A program made the position numbers and the translations under genes. Below, piece by piece: positions 17,572 to 28,540 of a stretch of 64,000 nt of DNA; position 1 is the first letter of the stretch, and each line of letters opens with the position of its first letter. The notes under the pieces are model-generated. The model was not told the DNA's origin. It did no database searches and saw nothing but the letters and a program-made list of their open reading frames with translations. The stretch comes from Curtobacterium luteum (GTDB lineage: Bacteria > Actinomycetota > Actinomycetes > Actinomycetales > Microbacteriaceae): the NCBI RefSeq assembly GCF_014646995.1, contig NZ_BMOI01000001.1:124001-188000 (forward strand), written 5' to 3'.

Positions 17572-19011
17572 ATGAGGTTCTACGAGACGCGGCCGACGCA
17601 CGACCTGACCTACTCCGACGTCTTCCTCGTCCCCAGCCGGTCCGGGGTGACGAGTCGCTTCGACGTGGACCTCGCCGCGAACGACGGCTCCGGCGCGACG
17701 ATCCCGATCATCAGCGCGAACATGAACTCCGTCACGGGGCCGCGCCTCGCCGCGACGCTCGCCCGGCGCGGTGGCCTCGGCGTCCTGCCCCAGGACATGC
17801 ACCTGCAGGACCTCGACGCCGCGATCCGCTGGGTGAAGGACCAGCCCGTGGCCTTCGACACCGCCTACGACCTCGGGGCCGACACCACGGTCGCCGAGGC
17901 CCTCGAGCAGCTGCTCCCGGTCGCCGGGCGTGGTGTGGTCGTGCGGGACGGCCGCGGCGAGTACCTCGGTTGCGTCCCGGCGACCCGACTGGGCACCGCC
18001 GGCCCCGACGCGACCCTGGGCGACCTGCTGCACGGCGCGTCCACCGGCATCGACGCCGAGGACGCCGGCACCTCCCGGCACGTCTACGACGTCCTGACCG
18101 CGGCGGAGGTCGACTTCGCACCCGTCACCCGCCACGGCCGCGTCGTCGGAACGACGAGCCCCACGAGCGCGATCCGCTCCGACATCTACACGCCTGCCGT
18201 CGACGCCGACGGTCGCCTGCGGGTGGCCGCAGCGCTCGGCATCAACGGCGACGTCGCCGCGAAGGCGAAGGCCCTCGCCGCCGCGGGCGTCGACGTGCTC
18301 GTCCTCGACACCGCGCACGGTCACCAGGAGGGCATGCTCCGCGCGCTCGACACGGTGGCGTCGCTCGACCTCGGCATCCCGCTCGTCGCGGGCAACGTCG
18401 TCACCGCCGACGCCGTCGCGCACCTCGTCGGCGCGGGCGCGTCGATCATCAAGGTCGGCGTCGGCCCGGGCGCGATGTGCACGACGCGCATGATGACCGC
18501 GGTGGGCCGGCCGCAGTTCTCCGCGGTCCTCGAGACCGCTGCCGCGGCGAAGTCGCTCGGCGCCCACGTCTGGGCCGACGGTGGGGTCCGCTACCCGCGC
18601 GACGTCGCGCTCGCGCTGGCCGCCGGGGCCTCGGCCGTGATGATCGGCTCGTGGTTCGCGGGCACCCTCGAGGCACCCGGCGTCCTGCGCCGCGACGCGG
18701 CGGGCAAGGCCTACAAGGAGAGCTGGGGCATGGCGAGCGCCAAGGCCGTGCGCGAGCGGTTCGAGCGCCTCGACCCGTACGAGCGCGCACGGAAGGCGCT
18801 CTTCGCCGAGGGCATCTCGTCGTCGACGATCTACCTCGACCCGGAGCGGCCGAGCGTCGAGGACCTCCTCGACATGATCACCACGGGCATCCGCAGCTCC
18901 GCGACCTACGCGGGGGCGTCGTCGCTCGCCGAGTTCCACGAGCGCGCCCTCGTCGGCATCCAGTCGGCCGCCGGCTACGAGGAAGGCAAGCCGCTGCCCG
19001 TCAGCTGGTAG
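17572..19011 (+). CDS. guaB1: GuaB1-family IMP dehydrogenase-related protein (GMP reductase type)
   Basis: 479 residues. TIM-barrel with the IMPDH/GMPR catalytic loop GVGPGAMCTTRMMT (Cys303) and two CBS domains inserted at about 93-205. The length and the CBS insertion match the actinobacterial GuaB1 branch, whose mycobacterial member has been shown to be a GMP reductase rather than an IMP dehydrogenase; that activity is carried over here by homology. Role: conversion of GMP to IMP in purine salvage. It is terminated by a repeat cluster and a 46-bp palindrome shared with the convergent CNNM operon. Confidence 0.9.
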   Translation: MRFYETRPTHDLTYSDVFLVPSRSGVTSRFDVDLAANDGSGATIPIISANMNSVTGPRLAATLARRGGLGVLPQDMHLQDLDAAIRWVKDQPVAFDTAYDLGADTTVAEALEQLLPVAGRGVVVRDGRGEYLGCVPATRLGTAGPDATLGDLLHGASTGIDAEDAGTSRHVYDVLTAAEVDFAPVTRHGRVVGTTSPTSAIRSDIYTPAVDADGRLRVAAALGINGDVAAKAKALAAAGVDVLVLDTAHGHQEGMLRALDTVASLDLGIPLVAGNVVTADAVAHLVGAGASIIKVGVGPGAMCTTRMMTAVGRPQFSAVLETAAAAKSLGAHVWADGGVRYPRDVALALAAGASAVMIGSWFAGTLEAPGVLRRDAAGKAYKESWGMASAKAVRERFERLDPYERARKALFAEGISSSTIYLDPERPSVEDLLDMITTGIRSSATYAGASSLAEFHERALVGIQSAAGYEEGKPLPVSW

Positions 19012-19021
19012 CGCCGGCCGC

Positions 19022-19115
19022 TCCCGAGACTCGGGTCAGCAGGACCGAGTCTCGGTCCCAGCGACAGTTCTCGCGCTCGTCAGCGCGAGTCCTGTCGCTC
19101 ACGTCGAGTCTCGGG
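19022..19115. repeat. GAGTCTCG / GACAGTTCTCGCG dyad element
   Basis: A composite of dyads: CGAGACTCGG and CCGAGTCTCGG facing each other, then an 18-bp stem (19060-19077 with 19082-19099, two mismatches, loop CGTC), then CGAGTCTCGGG again. The same words recur in the tandem array at 41199-41425. It probably folds into a long hairpin in the guaB1 3' region. Confidence 0.75.
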
Positions 19116-19128
19116 TCGCGACCCCAGG

Positions 19129-19173
19129 ACGGACGGGAGGCGCGGTGCCAGCTGGCACCGCGCCTCCCGTCCG

Positions 19174-19174
<1 letters not shown>
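19129..19174. terminator. 46-bp perfect palindrome between guaB1 and the CNNM operon
   Basis: Two 23-bp arms, the left beginning ACGGACGGGAGGCGCGGTGC, with no spacer, placed exactly between convergent genes and touching the stop codon of the CNNM gene. Best-preserved member of the dispersed palindrome family. Confidence 0.85.
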
Positions 19175-21722
<2,548 letters not shown>

Positions 21723-21830
21723 TCTTCACCTCCCGGAACGTGCGGGGAGGGGCTGCTCACTGTGTGAGCGGCGGATGAGTGGGAGGGCGAAGATGCGTTC
21801 GGAGGATCGTCCACAGTGCTGACCATCGTA
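21723..21830 (-). promoter_or_regulatory. CNNM operon promoter and structured leader
   Basis: TACGAT (21825-21830) is a good -10 and gives a leader of about 95 nt. In it the Shine-Dalgarno GGGAGG (21729-21734) can pair with CCTCCC (21745-21750) across 10 nt. A hairpin GCTCAC-N3-GTGAGC lies at 21755-21769. The upstream CACTGTG (21812-21818) can pair with CACAGTG (21758-21764), excluding that hairpin. Such alternative folds could gate translation; no ligand is known. Confidence 0.45.
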
Positions 21831-21869
21831 CTGCGTCGGGGGTGTCGGAGCCGTGAGGACGTACAGGTG

Positions 21870-21903
21870 CGGGTCGTGCGGCCCGCGGGGACCGCACGAC
21901 CCG
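21870..21903 (-). terminator. Terminator of the Ig-like protein gene
   Basis: 12-bp perfect arms CGGGTCGTGCGG and CCGCACGACCCG around a 10-nt loop, starting 22 bp after the stop codon. Confidence 0.75.
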
Positions 21904-21924
21904 TGGCACCGGTCCGGGACCGGC

Positions 21925-23886
21925 TCAGCGCGCCGTGAACTCGAGCCGGTAGTCGTTGTGCCCCTGGGCGTCGAGGAGGAAACGGTGCGTGCCCGCTCCG
22001 ACCCGGAAGTCGAAGAACGCGTCGAAGGTGCCCGGGATGAGATCGAACCGTCCGATGGTCGCCCCGGACTCGTCGTGCACGACGGGGAAGTCGTACGCCG
22101 GTCCCACGGCGCGGACGGTGCCGTCCGCGTCACGGTCGACGGTCGAGAAGTTGACCGGCGTGTCCGGACCGCGGAAGAGGTCTTGCGTGACGACGTCGTT
22201 CGAGAAGGTCCGCGTCACCCGTTCGCCGTCGGGCCCGACGAGCGTCGAGGTCGTGACGCCCCACACGGTCGAGGTGTCGTACGGCACCTCGAGCGTCCAG
22301 GTGTTGTCCGGTCCGACGACGGCGGTCTCCGGGCGGCCCTCCAGCCGGACCGTTCCCCCGGCCCGACCCGTCCCGGCGTACACCACGGGGTCGTAGCCGG
22401 CGAGGACGCCGAGGCGCTCGACGGGTGCCGTGACGGAGAACGTGTCCGTCGCCGTCGGACGCGCGGTCGTGGTCCACGACCGGCGCGCGTCCGTCCCGTC
22501 GGCGCGGCGGACCGTCACGGTCTGCGGGCCGGTGCCGGTCAGCCGGGTCAGGAAGCGCCATGTGCCGTCGGCCCCGATGACGGTCCGCTGGGTCGTGCTC
22601 GAGTCGGGTCCGAGGACGATGCGCTCGCCCGCCGGGCCGGTTCCCTCGACCATCACGTAGTTGCCTGGCATCGCCGGACCGGACGAGCCGGCCACCGGGG
22701 ACGTGATCGCGAACTGCTGTGCGGCGGGGTCGCCGACGCGGACCTCGACCGTCGACGTGGCGCTGCCGTACTCGCCGCCCGCACGCACCGAGACCGCTCC
22801 CGCGGTGCTGGCGTCGAACGCCGTCGTGAAGGACCAGGTGCCGTCCGACAGCACGCGGGCCTGGCCGTCGGCCGGCGTGCCGCCCACCGACAGGTCGACG
22901 AGGGCTCCGGGGATGCCCCGTCCGGTGAAGGTCACGAAGCGGTCGGTCGTGACCACCGCGCCGGCAGCGGGCGACTCGATGGTGAAGGCGTCGTCAGCGG
23001 CCGCCAGCGTGAAGCGCGGTGTCGGTGTCCCGCAGGTCGGGGCGCACGCCGTGGCAGCGACCTCGTACCGGTTCGGGAACACGACGTCGTCGTCGTCGAG
23101 CGGGAGGTTCCAGAGCGCGTCCGTCCCGACCGTCGCGGTCTTCGTGACCGCTCGACCGGAGGCGGTGTCACGCAGCACGACGCGAGCAGTCGACCCCGGC
23201 AGCCCGGTCCCGCCGATCGCCGGGAGGTCGCCGCCGTACTCGACCGTGGTGTCGTCGGCCGTCGGGTGCGTCACGGCGAACACGGGGTCCGGGCCGACGG
23301 GGATCGACCAGTGTCCGTCCGCGGCGACCGCACCGCTCACGACGTGGTCGTCGAAGGTGAGCGAGACGTCGGACCCCGGCTCTCCGGTACCCGTCGCGGT
23401 GAACGGCACGTCCACACCGCCCGCGCCGTCGGCCGGGCTGGTGATCGTGACGGCGTCGCCGAAGTCGGCGTCGACCGTCGTGGACGGTCCGGCCGCGTCG
23501 GACACCTGGAACGCGTGCTCCCCGGAGAGGTGCTCGGCAGGCACAGGGATCCGGAACGCACCGGACGGGTCGGCGGTCGCTGCGACCCCGGTGAGGTCCG
23601 TGTCCGTGGACGTCACGGTGACCCGGTCGCCCGGCGTGGTGCTGCCCTCGACCACGAGCTCACGCGACCGGTCGGGCAGGAACGTCGCGACCGCGTGCAA
23701 CGGCGGGGCGGCACGGGGGAGCGGCGCCGCCTGGGCTGCGCCGCTCCGCGCGGTCGCGGTCGCGGTCGTGGTCGGCTGGGCCGCGACGGCACCCGTCACC
23801 GAGGTCGCCGACAGCGCTCCGCCGACGATGCACGCCACCACGACAGCGAGACGACCGTGCTGCACACGGATGAGGGGGTGGGACAA
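21925..23886 (-). CDS. Secreted protein with bacterial Ig-like repeats
   Basis: 653 residues. Signal peptide (hydrophobic core about 13-35, likely cleavage after GAVAA), then six or so beta-sandwich repeats of about 80-95 residues with recurring phrases such as FTITSPA, GTGEPGSDV, GTGLPGS, GRGIPGALV and GTGPAGERI. The C-terminal part (about 590-653) differs, ending RLEFTAR. There is no LPXTG or membrane anchor, so it is probably released or loosely surface-bound. The TTG at 23886 has AAGGAG 7 nt upstream; a GTG seven codons later is the alternative. An adhesin or matrix role is inferred only. A PadR-like operator lies just upstream. Confidence 0.8.
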   Translation of the reverse strand: MSHPLIRVQHGRLAVVVACIVGGALSATSVTGAVAAQPTTTATATARSGAAQAAPLPRAAPPLHAVATFLPDRSRELVVEGSTTPGDRVTVTSTDTDLTGVAATADPSGAFRIPVPAEHLSGEHAFQVSDAAGPSTTVDADFGDAVTITSPADGAGGVDVPFTATGTGEPGSDVSLTFDDHVVSGAVAADGHWSIPVGPDPVFAVTHPTADDTTVEYGGDLPAIGGTGLPGSTARVVLRDTASGRAVTKTATVGTDALWNLPLDDDDVVFPNRYEVAATACAPTCGTPTPRFTLAAADDAFTIESPAAGAVVTTDRFVTFTGRGIPGALVDLSVGGTPADGQARVLSDGTWSFTTAFDASTAGAVSVRAGGEYGSATSTVEVRVGDPAAQQFAITSPVAGSSGPAMPGNYVMVEGTGPAGERIVLGPDSSTTQRTVIGADGTWRFLTRLTGTGPQTVTVRRADGTDARRSWTTTARPTATDTFSVTAPVERLGVLAGYDPVVYAGTGRAGGTVRLEGRPETAVVGPDNTWTLEVPYDTSTVWGVTTSTLVGPDGERVTRTFSNDVVTQDLFRGPDTPVNFSTVDRDADGTVRAVGPAYDFPVVHDESGATIGRFDLIPGTFDAFFDFRVGAGTHRFLLDAQGHNDYRLEFTAR

Positions 23887-23911
23887 CTGGGCTCCTTGCT
23901 CGAGGTGAAGT

Positions 23912-23927
23912 ATGTAATGTACAACAT
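23912..23927 (-). promoter_or_regulatory. PadR-like operator ATGT-N8-ACAT
   Basis: ATGT-AATGTACA-ACAT fits the ATGT-N8-ACAT consensus known for PadR-family repressors. It forms an AT-rich island 26-41 bp upstream of the Ig-like protein start and overlaps the only plausible -10 (TACATT or TACATA on the minus strand). Confidence 0.5.
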
Positions 23928-23948
23928 CCCGAGCTGCCCCTCGTCGTC

Positions 23949-25031
23949 CTAGGCGGTCACCCGTGCTCGGTGGTACTGCTGCGGCTCGTAGTCGACGTGC
24001 ACGCCGAGCTCGACCGCCACGCGCAGCGGGAACGACGGGTCGCGGAGGAACTCCCGCCCGACCATCACGACGTCGGCCTGCCCGGTCGCGACGATCTGCT
24101 CGGCCTGGAACCCCTCGGAGATCATCCCGACGGCGATCGTGCCGATGCCCGCGTCACGCTTGACGGCCGCGGCGAACGGCACCTGGTAGCCGGGGCCGAC
24201 CGGGATCGGGGCGCTCGCGACGTTGCCGCCGGTCGACACGTCCGCGAGGTCGGCACCGTGCTCGGCCGCCCACCGCGCGACCTGCGTGGTCTCCTCGAGC
24301 GTCAGGCCGCCGTCGACCCAGTCGGTCGCGGAGAACCGGACCACCACGGGGAAGCCGTCGCCGACCTCGGCGCGGATCGCGTCGAGCACCTCGAGCAGGG
24401 CGCGGGCACGGTTCTCGAGCGAGCCGCCGTACTGGTCCTCGCGGTGGTTCGACAGCGGGGACAGGAACTGGTGCAGGAGGTAGCCGTGCGCCGCGTGCAC
24501 CTCGACGAGGTCGAAGCCGGCCTCGATCGCGCGGCGTGCCGATGCGGCGAAGGACAGGGCGAGCACCCGGACGTCCTCCGCGGCGAGCTCCCGCGGGACC
24601 GCGTAGCCGTCGAACGCCTCGGGCGAGGGCGCGACGGTCTGCCAGCCGCCGTCCTCGACCGGCACCGAGCCGCGCGTGGACTCCCACGGGCGGAACGTCG
24701 ACGCCTTCCGGCCGGCGTGGGCGAGCTGCACGCCGGCGGCGGCTCCCTGCGAGTGGATGAAGTCGACGATCGGACGGAACGCGTCACGCTGCTCGTCGTT
24801 CCAGAGCCCGAGGTCCTGCGGGCTGATCCGGCCCTCCGGCACGACCCCGGTCGCCTCGACCACGACCGCACCCGCGCCGCCCTTCGCGAACGACCCGAGG
24901 TGCACGAGGTGCCAGGGAGTCGGCACGCCGTCCTGCGCCTCGACCGAGTACTGGCACATCGGCGACACCCAGATGCGGTTGCGGACGGTGAGGTCGCGGA
25001 TGGTGATGGGCTCGAACAGGGCGTGCGTCAC
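23949..25031 (-). CDS. Old yellow enzyme, NADH:flavin oxidoreductase (YqjM type)
   Basis: 360-residue FMN-dependent ene-reductase of the OYE family. TIM barrel with MCQYS near residue 25 (the thiol-type cysteine of YqjM-like enzymes), QLAHAGRKAS, HAAHGYLLHQFLSPLSNHR (His/His substrate pair, Tyr, Arg), YGGSLENRARALLEVLDAIR and DVVMVGREFLRDP. It reduces activated alkenes with NAD(P)H; the physiological substrate is unknown. The GTG start overlaps the stop of the HAD hydrolase (GTGA), so both are cotranscribed. Confidence 0.93.
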   Translation of the reverse strand: MTHALFEPITIRDLTVRNRIWVSPMCQYSVEAQDGVPTPWHLVHLGSFAKGGAGAVVVEATGVVPEGRISPQDLGLWNDEQRDAFRPIVDFIHSQGAAAGVQLAHAGRKASTFRPWESTRGSVPVEDGGWQTVAPSPEAFDGYAVPRELAAEDVRVLALSFAASARRAIEAGFDLVEVHAAHGYLLHQFLSPLSNHREDQYGGSLENRARALLEVLDAIRAEVGDGFPVVVRFSATDWVDGGLTLEETTQVARWAAEHGADLADVSTGGNVASAPIPVGPGYQVPFAAAVKRDAGIGTIAVGMISEGFQAEQIVATGQADVVMVGREFLRDPSFPLRVAVELGVHVDYEPQQYHRARVTA

Positions 25032-25666
25032 GCGGGTGCTCCTTCGGGGGTCGTCGTCGCCAGGTCCTGCAGGAAGGTCCGCAGCCCGGCGGCGGACGTG
25101 TAGTGGTGGCCGACCGCCCCGATCGCTTCCGCACCGGCGGCGTTCTCGGCCCTGTTGTCGACGAACACCATCTGCGCGGGCGTGATTCCCAGGTGTGCGC
25201 ACGTGTCTCGGTAGATGGATGCGTGGGGCTTCAGCACGTGCTCCTCGGCGCTCACGACGACCGTCTCGAAGAGCGATCCCATGGGCGATCGGCGGTACGG
25301 GTCGCCGAAGTCGAAGCCGGCGTTCGACAGGAGTGCGAGCCGGGTGCCGGCGTCGTGCAGCTCCTCCACGAGCGCGAGGGTCTCCGGCTCGACCTCGAAC
25401 CAGCCGGTGAAGTCGATCGCCCAGAACCGGTGCACGTCCGTGACGCTCCAGCGTCGCCCGACCCGGTCGCCGATCGCCCGCCAGTAGGCCAGCACGGAGA
25501 GGTCGCCACGGTCGAGGTCGTGCCGGAGCTCCTGGTACACCGGGAACAGCTCCTCGCCCGGCACACCGGTCGCAGCGACGAGGGCGTCCCGGGACGCGTG
25601 CGGCGTCCGGCTGATCACCTCCCCGTAGTCGAAGACCACCACGCGACCGGGGAGGAACAGGCTCAT
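25028..25666 (-). CDS. HAD-superfamily hydrolase (subfamily IA)
   Basis: 212 residues. Motif I is VVVFDYGEVIS, with the nucleophile Asp followed by Tyr-Gly-Glu rather than a second Asp, as in the YihX and epoxide-hydrolase-N branch. Motif II is LALLSNAGFDF, motif III KPHASIYRDTC and motif IV MVFVDNRAENAAGA. Phosphatase activity on a small metabolite is likely, substrate unknown. First gene of a two-gene operon with the OYE. Leaderless ATG 7 nt behind TACGGT, in a promoter that overlaps that of the divergent nnrD. Confidence 0.88.
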   Translation of the reverse strand: MSLFLPGRVVVFDYGEVISRTPHASRDALVAATGVPGEELFPVYQELRHDLDRGDLSVLAYWRAIGDRVGRRWSVTDVHRFWAIDFTGWFEVEPETLALVEELHDAGTRLALLSNAGFDFGDPYRRSPMGSLFETVVVSAEEHVLKPHASIYRDTCAHLGITPAQMVFVDNRAENAAGAEAIGAVGHHYTSAAGLRTFLQDLATTTPEGAPA

Positions 25667-25673
25667 GCGCCCC

Positions 25674-25683
25674 ACCGTACTGT
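25674..25683. promoter_or_regulatory. Overlapping divergent -10 hexamers of the HAD gene and nnrD
   Basis: TACGGT on the minus strand (25679-25674) and TACTGT on the plus strand (25678-25683) share two base pairs. Each lies 7 nt before its start codon. The whole intergenic region is only 24 bp, so the promoters must exclude each other when occupied. Confidence 0.65.
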
Positions 25684-25690
25684 GGGCACG

Positions 25691-26548
25691 ATGAGCGAGC
25701 CCGTGCCCTTCCGACCGTCCGACGCCGCCCGCTGGCTGACCGTGCCGCACGGCGAGTCGACGAAGTACCGCCGCGGCGTGCTCGGCGTCGCGACGGGCTC
25801 CGACCGGTACCCGGGCGCGGCCGTCCTCGGCGTCGACGCGGCCGTGCACACCGGGGTCGGCATGGTCCGCTACGTCGGTCCGACGCGCGCCACCGACCAC
25901 GTGCTGACCCGTCGACCGGAGTCCGTGTCCGGCGTCGGACGCGTCCAGGCGTGGCTCGTCGGGTCGGGCATCTCCGCCCCGTCCCTCGACGACCTCGACG
26001 ACGCGACCGCCGACGCCTTCCGACACGCCTCCGACGACGGCGTCCCGGTCGTCGTCGACGCCGGTGCGATCCCGCTCGTCGACCTGGGCCCGCTCGCGGT
26101 GCTCACGCCGCACGCGGGCGAAGCCGCCTCCCTCCTCGGCGAGTCCCGCGAGGAGGTCGAGGCCGACCCGGCCGCCGCCGCGCTCCGTGCCGCACGGCAG
26201 ACCGGCAGCGTCGTGCTCCTCAAGGGGGAGCGCACCCACGTGGTCACCCCGGACGGCGGCGTCGCGCTCGTCGCGTCCTCGGCGACCCCCTGGCTCGCGA
26301 CCGCCGGCGCCGGCGACGCGCTCGGCGGCGTGCTCGGTGCGCTCGTCGCGGGCCGCCAGGGCGCCGTCGAGGCGGCGGGCAGCGCGCTGACGCCGTCGGA
26401 CCTCGCACACCTCGCCGCCACGGCCGCGGTCGTGCACGGGCTCGCGGCGCGCCGCGCCTCCCGTGGTGGGCCCTTCCCGATCACGGCGCTCGTGGAGCAG
26501 CTGCCCGGCGTCGTCCGCGACCTCGCGGTCGACGGCGACGCGGCCTGA
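25691..26548 (+). CDS. nnrD: ADP-dependent (S)-NAD(P)H-hydrate dehydratase
   Basis: 285 residues. Ribokinase-like fold that repairs hydrated NADH and NADPH with ADP. Seen: GVATGSDRYPGAAVLGV near the start, VVVDAGAIPL, LTPHAGEAASLLG, VLLKGERTHVVTPDG and the nucleotide/anion-hole loop TAGAGDALGGVLGALVA. It is a stand-alone dehydratase without the NnrE epimerase domain often fused to it. Leaderless ATG. A terminator-like imperfect palindrome follows at 26681. Confidence 0.92.
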   Translation: MSEPVPFRPSDAARWLTVPHGESTKYRRGVLGVATGSDRYPGAAVLGVDAAVHTGVGMVRYVGPTRATDHVLTRRPESVSGVGRVQAWLVGSGISAPSLDDLDDATADAFRHASDDGVPVVVDAGAIPLVDLGPLAVLTPHAGEAASLLGESREEVEADPAAAALRAARQTGSVVLLKGERTHVVTPDGGVALVASSATPWLATAGAGDALGGVLGALVAGRQGAVEAAGSALTPSDLAHLAATAAVVHGLAARRASRGGPFPITALVEQLPGVVRDLAVDGDAA

Positions 26549-26680
26549 CCACCGCCCGGCAGGACCTCGGCCGCCGTGTGGCGACGGTGTCGTCGTCGCA
26601 CGACAGCGGTGCGGTCGTCGCGCGTCGGTCGCGAGGTGACCATCGGCCGTCCCGCATCGGTCGTGACGTCACCACGTGAC

Positions 26681-26724
26681 GGCCGGGAGGCTCGTGGCGG
26701 GCCCGCCTCGTGCCTCCAGGCCGG
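26681..26724 (+). terminator. Imperfect copy of the GACGGGAGGC palindrome behind nnrD
   Basis: Arms CCGGGAGGCTCGTGGCGGG and CCCGCCTCGTGCCTCCAGG pair with a few mismatches. Same family as 3189 and 19129. The stretch before it (26549-26680) shows only GTGTCGTCGTCGCACGACAG-like fragments of another repeat family. Confidence 0.6.
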
Positions 26725-26778
26725 CTGTCGGGTCGCGGCCGGCGACGCGCTCCCCGGTGCTCCATGGGTGCGGGTGGG

Positions 26779-26784
26779 TACGCT
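26779..26784 (+). promoter_or_regulatory. -10 hexamer for the GT87-like gene
   Basis: TACGCT, 6 nt before the GTG start; leaderless arrangement. Confidence 0.55.
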
Positions 26785-26790
26785 CGTCCG

Positions 26791-28080
26791 GTGCAGCGAA
26801 GAGCCTGGGTCGAGCCCGTCCTGTTCGGAGCGGCCTTCGTCGCCGTGCACGCCGCGCTGTGGTGGCTGACCACGGTGTCAGCCAACCTCCCGCTCGGCGA
26901 CGTGACCATCACCTACCGACGGTGGATCGAGACGGGGCAGCAGTCGCACTTCTGGGTCGGCGTCGACGAGGCCTGGGTGTACCCGATCCTCGCGATCGTG
27001 CCGATGGCGGCCGCGGCGCTCGGCGGCGTCGCCGCGATCGGGACCGGCTGGCTCGTCCTCGTGGTGCTCCTCGACGCCGCGGCGTGCCTGCTGCTCTGGC
27101 GGCACCGCACCTGGGTCGGTGCGGCACGGGTCCGTGTCGTCTGGTGGTGGCTCGTCTTCCTGCTCGCCCTCGGCCCGATCGCGCTCGGCCGGATCGACAG
27201 CATCGCGACCGTGCTCGCGCTCGCCGGGGTCGCGTTCGTCGCCACCCGTCCGGCGGTCGCGTCCGTGCTGTTCACCGCCGCCGCGTGGACCAAGGTGTGG
27301 CCGGCCGCGCTCGTGGGCGTCCTGGCGCTCCTGCGGCGCGGACGTCGGCGGGGCGTGGTCGTCGGTGCGCTCGTGACCACGGCGCTCATCGTGCTCGTGG
27401 ACGTGCTCTACGGCGGTGCACCCTACCTGTTCTCGTTCATCGGGGAGCAGGGCGGTCGGGCGCTCCAGATCGAGTCGCCCCTCGCGACCCCGTTCCTGTG
27501 GGCTGCCGCCGCCCACGTGCCGGGGGCCGCCGTCTACTACGACCGCGAGATCCTGACCTTCGAGGTGTCCGGCGCCGGCACCCACGCGGCGGCGGCGGTG
27601 TCGACGCCCCTCATGGCCCTGGTGGTGCTCGCCGGGGTCGTGCTGGCGCTCCGGGCGGTCCGGCGGGGTGCCTCCCGGACCCAGGCCGCGCCGCTGCTCG
27701 CACTCGTGCTCGTCGCCGCGCTCGTCGCGACGAACAAGGTCGGGTCTCCGCAGTACATCGGCTGGTTCGCCGTGCCGGTCGTGTGGGGGCTCGTCGCGGG
27801 CCGGCCGAGCGCGAGGCGGTTCCTGCCGCTGGCCCTGCTGGCGCTCCCGATGGCCTTCTTGACGCAGCTCGTCTACCCGGGCTACTACGACCAGGTCCTG
27901 ACGGTGCAGCCGTGGATCCTCGTGGTGCTGACGCTCCGGAACGTGCTCGAGGTCGTCGTGCTGGTGTGGGGCGTGGTCGAGCTCGTGCGGCTCGGGGCGC
28001 GGGGGCGGGCGCGGGGGTCGCTGGCGTCCGCTGCTCCGTCGTCGCGTTCCCGGCTCGAGCCGGGCAGGATGGACGCATGA
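26791..28080 (+). CDS. GT87-like polytopic membrane protein (putative polyprenol-dependent glycosyltransferase)
   Basis: 429 residues with about ten transmembrane helices, an early extracytoplasmic loop with DVTITYRRWIETGQ, and the segments LGRIDSIATVLALAGVAF, AAAWTKVWPAALVGV and KVGSPQYIGWFAVP, which recall the GT-C type mannosyl- and arabinosyltransferases of actinobacteria. Such proteins use polyprenyl-phosphate sugars outside the membrane. The donor and acceptor are unknown. A GTG start is chosen because TACGCT lies 6 nt upstream; an ATG 27 nt earlier is possible. It overlaps the next gene by ATGA, which couples their translation, although no functional link is evident. Confidence 0.75.
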   Translation: MQRRAWVEPVLFGAAFVAVHAALWWLTTVSANLPLGDVTITYRRWIETGQQSHFWVGVDEAWVYPILAIVPMAAAALGGVAAIGTGWLVLVVLLDAAACLLLWRHRTWVGAARVRVVWWWLVFLLALGPIALGRIDSIATVLALAGVAFVATRPAVASVLFTAAAWTKVWPAALVGVLALLRRGRRRGVVVGALVTTALIVLVDVLYGGAPYLFSFIGEQGGRALQIESPLATPFLWAAAAHVPGAAVYYDREILTFEVSGAGTHAAAAVSTPLMALVVLAGVVLALRAVRRGASRTQAAPLLALVLVAALVATNKVGSPQYIGWFAVPVVWGLVAGRPSARRFLPLALLALPMAFLTQLVYPGYYDQVLTVQPWILVVLTLRNVLEVVVLVWGVVELVRLGARGRARGSLASAAPSSRSRLEPGRMDA

Positions 28081-28385
28081 TCGTCGCGTTCTCCGTCGCA
28101 CCGTCCGGTGGTCCCGCCGCAACCGAGGACGGGTCCGTGCACGGCGCCGTCGCCGCCGCCGTGCGGGTCGTCCGCGAGAGCGGCCTGCCGAACCGCACCT
28201 CGTCGATGTTCACGGAGCTCGAGGGGGAGTGGGACGAGGTGATGGACGTCGTGAAGCGTGCGACCGAGGCCGTCGCACCGTTCGGCACGCGGGTGTCGCT
28301 CGTGCTCAAGGCCGACATCCGGCCCGGGCACGCGGGGGAGATCGACGGCAAGGTGGAGCGGCTCGAGGCGGCGCTGGACCGCTGA
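28077..28385 (+). CDS. Thiamine-binding protein, MTH1187/YqgV family
   Basis: 102 residues. Ferredoxin-like fold of the DUF77 family, with the typical start MIVAFSVAP, then ESGLPNRTSSMFTELEGEWDE and VSLVLKADIRPGHAGEIDGKV. Family members bind thiamine or its precursors; the physiological role is unsettled. The ATG overlaps the stop of the GT87-like gene. A 14-bp perfect palindrome (GCGCGAGCTCGCGC, 28390-28403) follows the stop by 4 bp and could be a small terminator. Confidence 0.88.
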   Translation: MIVAFSVAPSGGPAATEDGSVHGAVAAAVRVVRESGLPNRTSSMFTELEGEWDEVMDVVKRATEAVAPFGTRVSLVLKADIRPGHAGEIDGKVERLEAALDR

Positions 28386-28500
28386 GCGTGCGCGAGCTCG
28401 CGCTGGTCGCGGGTGGGTGTGCTGATCGACCGCTCTGCGCGCCGACGACACGCCGCACGCCTCCCGCGGATGTCGGTGGTCAGGTGTCTCCTGTCGGTGA

Positions 28501-28519
28501 CGGACGCGACAGGCGTCCG
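28501..28519 (+). promoter_or_regulatory. Short hairpin before the zinc-ribbon gene
   Basis: CGGACGC-N5-GCGTCCG, 7-bp perfect stem, ends 21 nt before the ATG and 11 nt before the GAGGAG ribosome site. It may be a leader hairpin or the tail of upstream termination. Confidence 0.35.
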
Positions 28520-28540
28520 CACGACGACGAGGAGCTGCTC

